Source of the DNA: JALZDI01 sp035557095
GTDB lineage: Bacteria; Actinomycetota; Actinomycetes; Propionibacteriales; Nocardioidaceae
Reading direction: 5' to 3'
DNA: 13,947 nucleotides
Assembly: GCA_035557095.1 (NCBI GenBank)
Contig: DATMEB010000140.1
Coordinates: 1-13,947, forward strand
The first letter of the stretch is position 1. Each line of letters starts with the position of its first letter. Shown one piece after another: positions 13,246 through 13,947 of this stretch. Under the pieces are notes generated by a model. That model was not told the origin of the DNA, did no database searches, and saw only the letters and a program-made list of their open reading frames with translations. Both the position numbers and the translations under genes were made by a program.

Positions 13246-13770
13246 GTGCGTCCTCTGTCTCGTCGTCACCGCGGCAACCTGCCCGCCGATGTCGTTCGGT
13301 CGCTGCCGCTGCTTCCCGGTGAGCAGGTGCTTGCGAGCGCCGAGGACGATGCCGGCCGGTGGTACGCCGGCACAGCGCTGGCGCTGCTCGTACCCGAGCA
13401 CGACGGCTGGCGGCGGCTCCCGTGGGAGTCGATCGAGCGTGCCACCTGGGACCGGGACAGCGAGCGACTTGTCGTCGTCGAGACGGCAGAGTTCGGCCAG
13501 CCAGAACCGACGTACCGCGCGGCCTTGTCGTCGCCGGAGCGGCTGCTCGAGCTGACCCGCGAGCGCATCACGGCGTCGATCGTGGTGACGATGTTCGAGC
13601 CGGTTGCCGGCAAGCGCGGGGTCACGGTGTCGGGGCGGCGGTCCCCGCACAGCGACGACGATCTCGCCTGGTCCGTCCTCGTCGACCGCGGGCTGGACGA
13701 GGGCTCTGCCGAGGTGCGCGCGGCGGCCGAACGCGGGCTGGCCGCGGCGCGGTCCGAGATCGGGTTGTGA
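13246..13770 (+). CDS. Conserved-looking actinobacterial protein, unknown function
   Basis: This 174-residue soluble protein has no signal peptide or membrane segment. I cannot name a function. The pattern LPGEQVLASAEDDAGRWYAGTALALLVPEHDGWRRLPWESIERATWDRDSERLVVVE (23-79) reads as a run of short beta strands followed by a PW-x-x-I-x-x-A-x-WD turn, which suggests a small PH-like or beta-barrel fold. A helix follows (LLELTRERITASIVVT, 100-115) with the TRERITASIVV block that I associate with hypothetical proteins of streptomycetes and nocardioids. The C terminus (RRSPHSDDDLAWSVLVDRGLDEGS..VRAAAERGLAAARSEIGL) is acidic then helical. GTG 13246 is chosen for its -10-like spacing and because the frame begins close after the sigma gene. 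Being on the same strand 29 bp behind a sigma factor it may share its transcript, but no functional link is shown. Confidence 0.75.
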   Translation: MRPLSRRHRGNLPADVVRSLPLLPGEQVLASAEDDAGRWYAGTALALLVPEHDGWRRLPWESIERATWDRDSERLVVVETAEFGQPEPTYRAALSSPERLLELTRERITASIVVTMFEPVAGKRGVTVSGRRSPHSDDDLAWSVLVDRGLDEGSAEVRAAAERGLAAARSEIGL

Positions 13771-13947
13771 CTCGGGCCGGCTCGTGACCTGCGGAAATCT
13801 GATACAGCACTGTGACCCGCCGGGCCCGCAGATGTCGTTGACATGGCATATACCGCTCCGTAGCGTCCAAAATCGAACGACGGCGGAGGCTCTCGCCTGC
13901 GGCTCGCGTCGATCGATGTGAGCGCGACGACTTGGCCACCCGAGACG
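13771..13947 (+). other. 177-bp tail: promoter region of a gene beyond the window
   Basis: No complete gene is present. CTGCGG (13789-13794) pairs with CCGCAG (13826-13831) and could form the stem of a terminator-like structure for the preceding gene; ACAG/CTGT lies within its loop. A strong promoter follows (separate entry). GTG 13918 opens a frame to the window edge (VSATTWPPET), but no Shine-Dalgarno sequence precedes it, so it is only a candidate start. Confidence 0.4.
13838..13866 (+). promoter_or_regulatory. Strong primary-sigma promoter, TTGACA-17-TAGCGT
   Basis: TTGACA (13838-13843) is a perfect -35, the spacer is exactly 17 bp (13844-13860, partly AT-rich), and TAGCGT (13861-13866) fits TAnnnT. 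Transcription would start near 13873 and run out of the window. It is the best promoter match in the region. Confidence 0.7.

Noticed and set aside
1..13947. A novel defence, mobile or biosynthetic system
   Set aside because: Nearly all genes belong to core families, composition is even, and there are no integrases, transposases, repeats in arrays, toxin-antitoxin pairs or clustered biosynthetic enzymes.

Overview
The window is ordinary, gene-dense chromosome from a high-GC Gram-positive bacterium. The clues are very high G+C in every gene, frequent GTG starts, many gene starts with no ribosome binding site, and actinobacterial versions of every recognisable protein. The mix of genes and the sequence style would fit the Nocardioidaceae (Nocardioides and relatives). 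That placement is an inference from general familiarity and was not tested by a search. I see no phage, insertion sequence, tRNA, rRNA, CRISPR array or pseudogene.

Layout, left to right. (1) 1-424: the 3' end of glycyl-tRNA synthetase, entering from outside the window and converging on a minus-strand DoxX-family membrane protein (506-961); a perfect 18-bp hairpin lies between them. (2) 1115-2159: a divergent pair, a small one-pass membrane protein on minus (1115-1486) and a lipoprotein on plus (1575-2159), with face-to-face promoters. (3) 2221-6085: dusB (tRNA dihydrouridine synthase) followed by ppdK (pyruvate phosphate dikinase). (4) 6095-7341, minus strand: a YbjJ-like MFS transporter whose stop codon overlaps (ATGA) the start of a 25-residue membrane peptide. 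The peptide converges on ppdK with only 9 bp between them. (5) 7435-9988: dgt (dNTP triphosphohydrolase) and a ferredoxin-reductase-type flavoprotein 22 bp behind it. (6) 10058-13216: dnaG (primase) and a group 2 sigma-70 factor resembling the primary sigma. (7) 13246-13770: a conserved-looking actinobacterial protein of unknown function, followed by a 177-bp tail that carries the best promoter in the window (TTGACA, 17 bp, TAGCGT) for a gene lying mostly beyond the edge.

The common theme is core information processing: tRNA charging and modification, dNTP control, replication priming and a sigma factor. Carbon metabolism (PPDK), a transporter, a flavoprotein and three or four envelope proteins are interleaved. 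dgt lowers dNTP levels and dnaG primes replication, so their proximity is sensible, but each has its own start signal and I do not claim a single operon.

The most interesting observations are small in scale: the translationally coupled 25-residue membrane peptide, the repeated leaderless start architecture (a -10-like hexamer 6-8 nt before ATG/GTG in six genes), a dyad over the predicted doxX transcription start, and a strong tendency for the rare valine codon GTA to sit in a GTAC context. I found no convincing novel multi-gene system.
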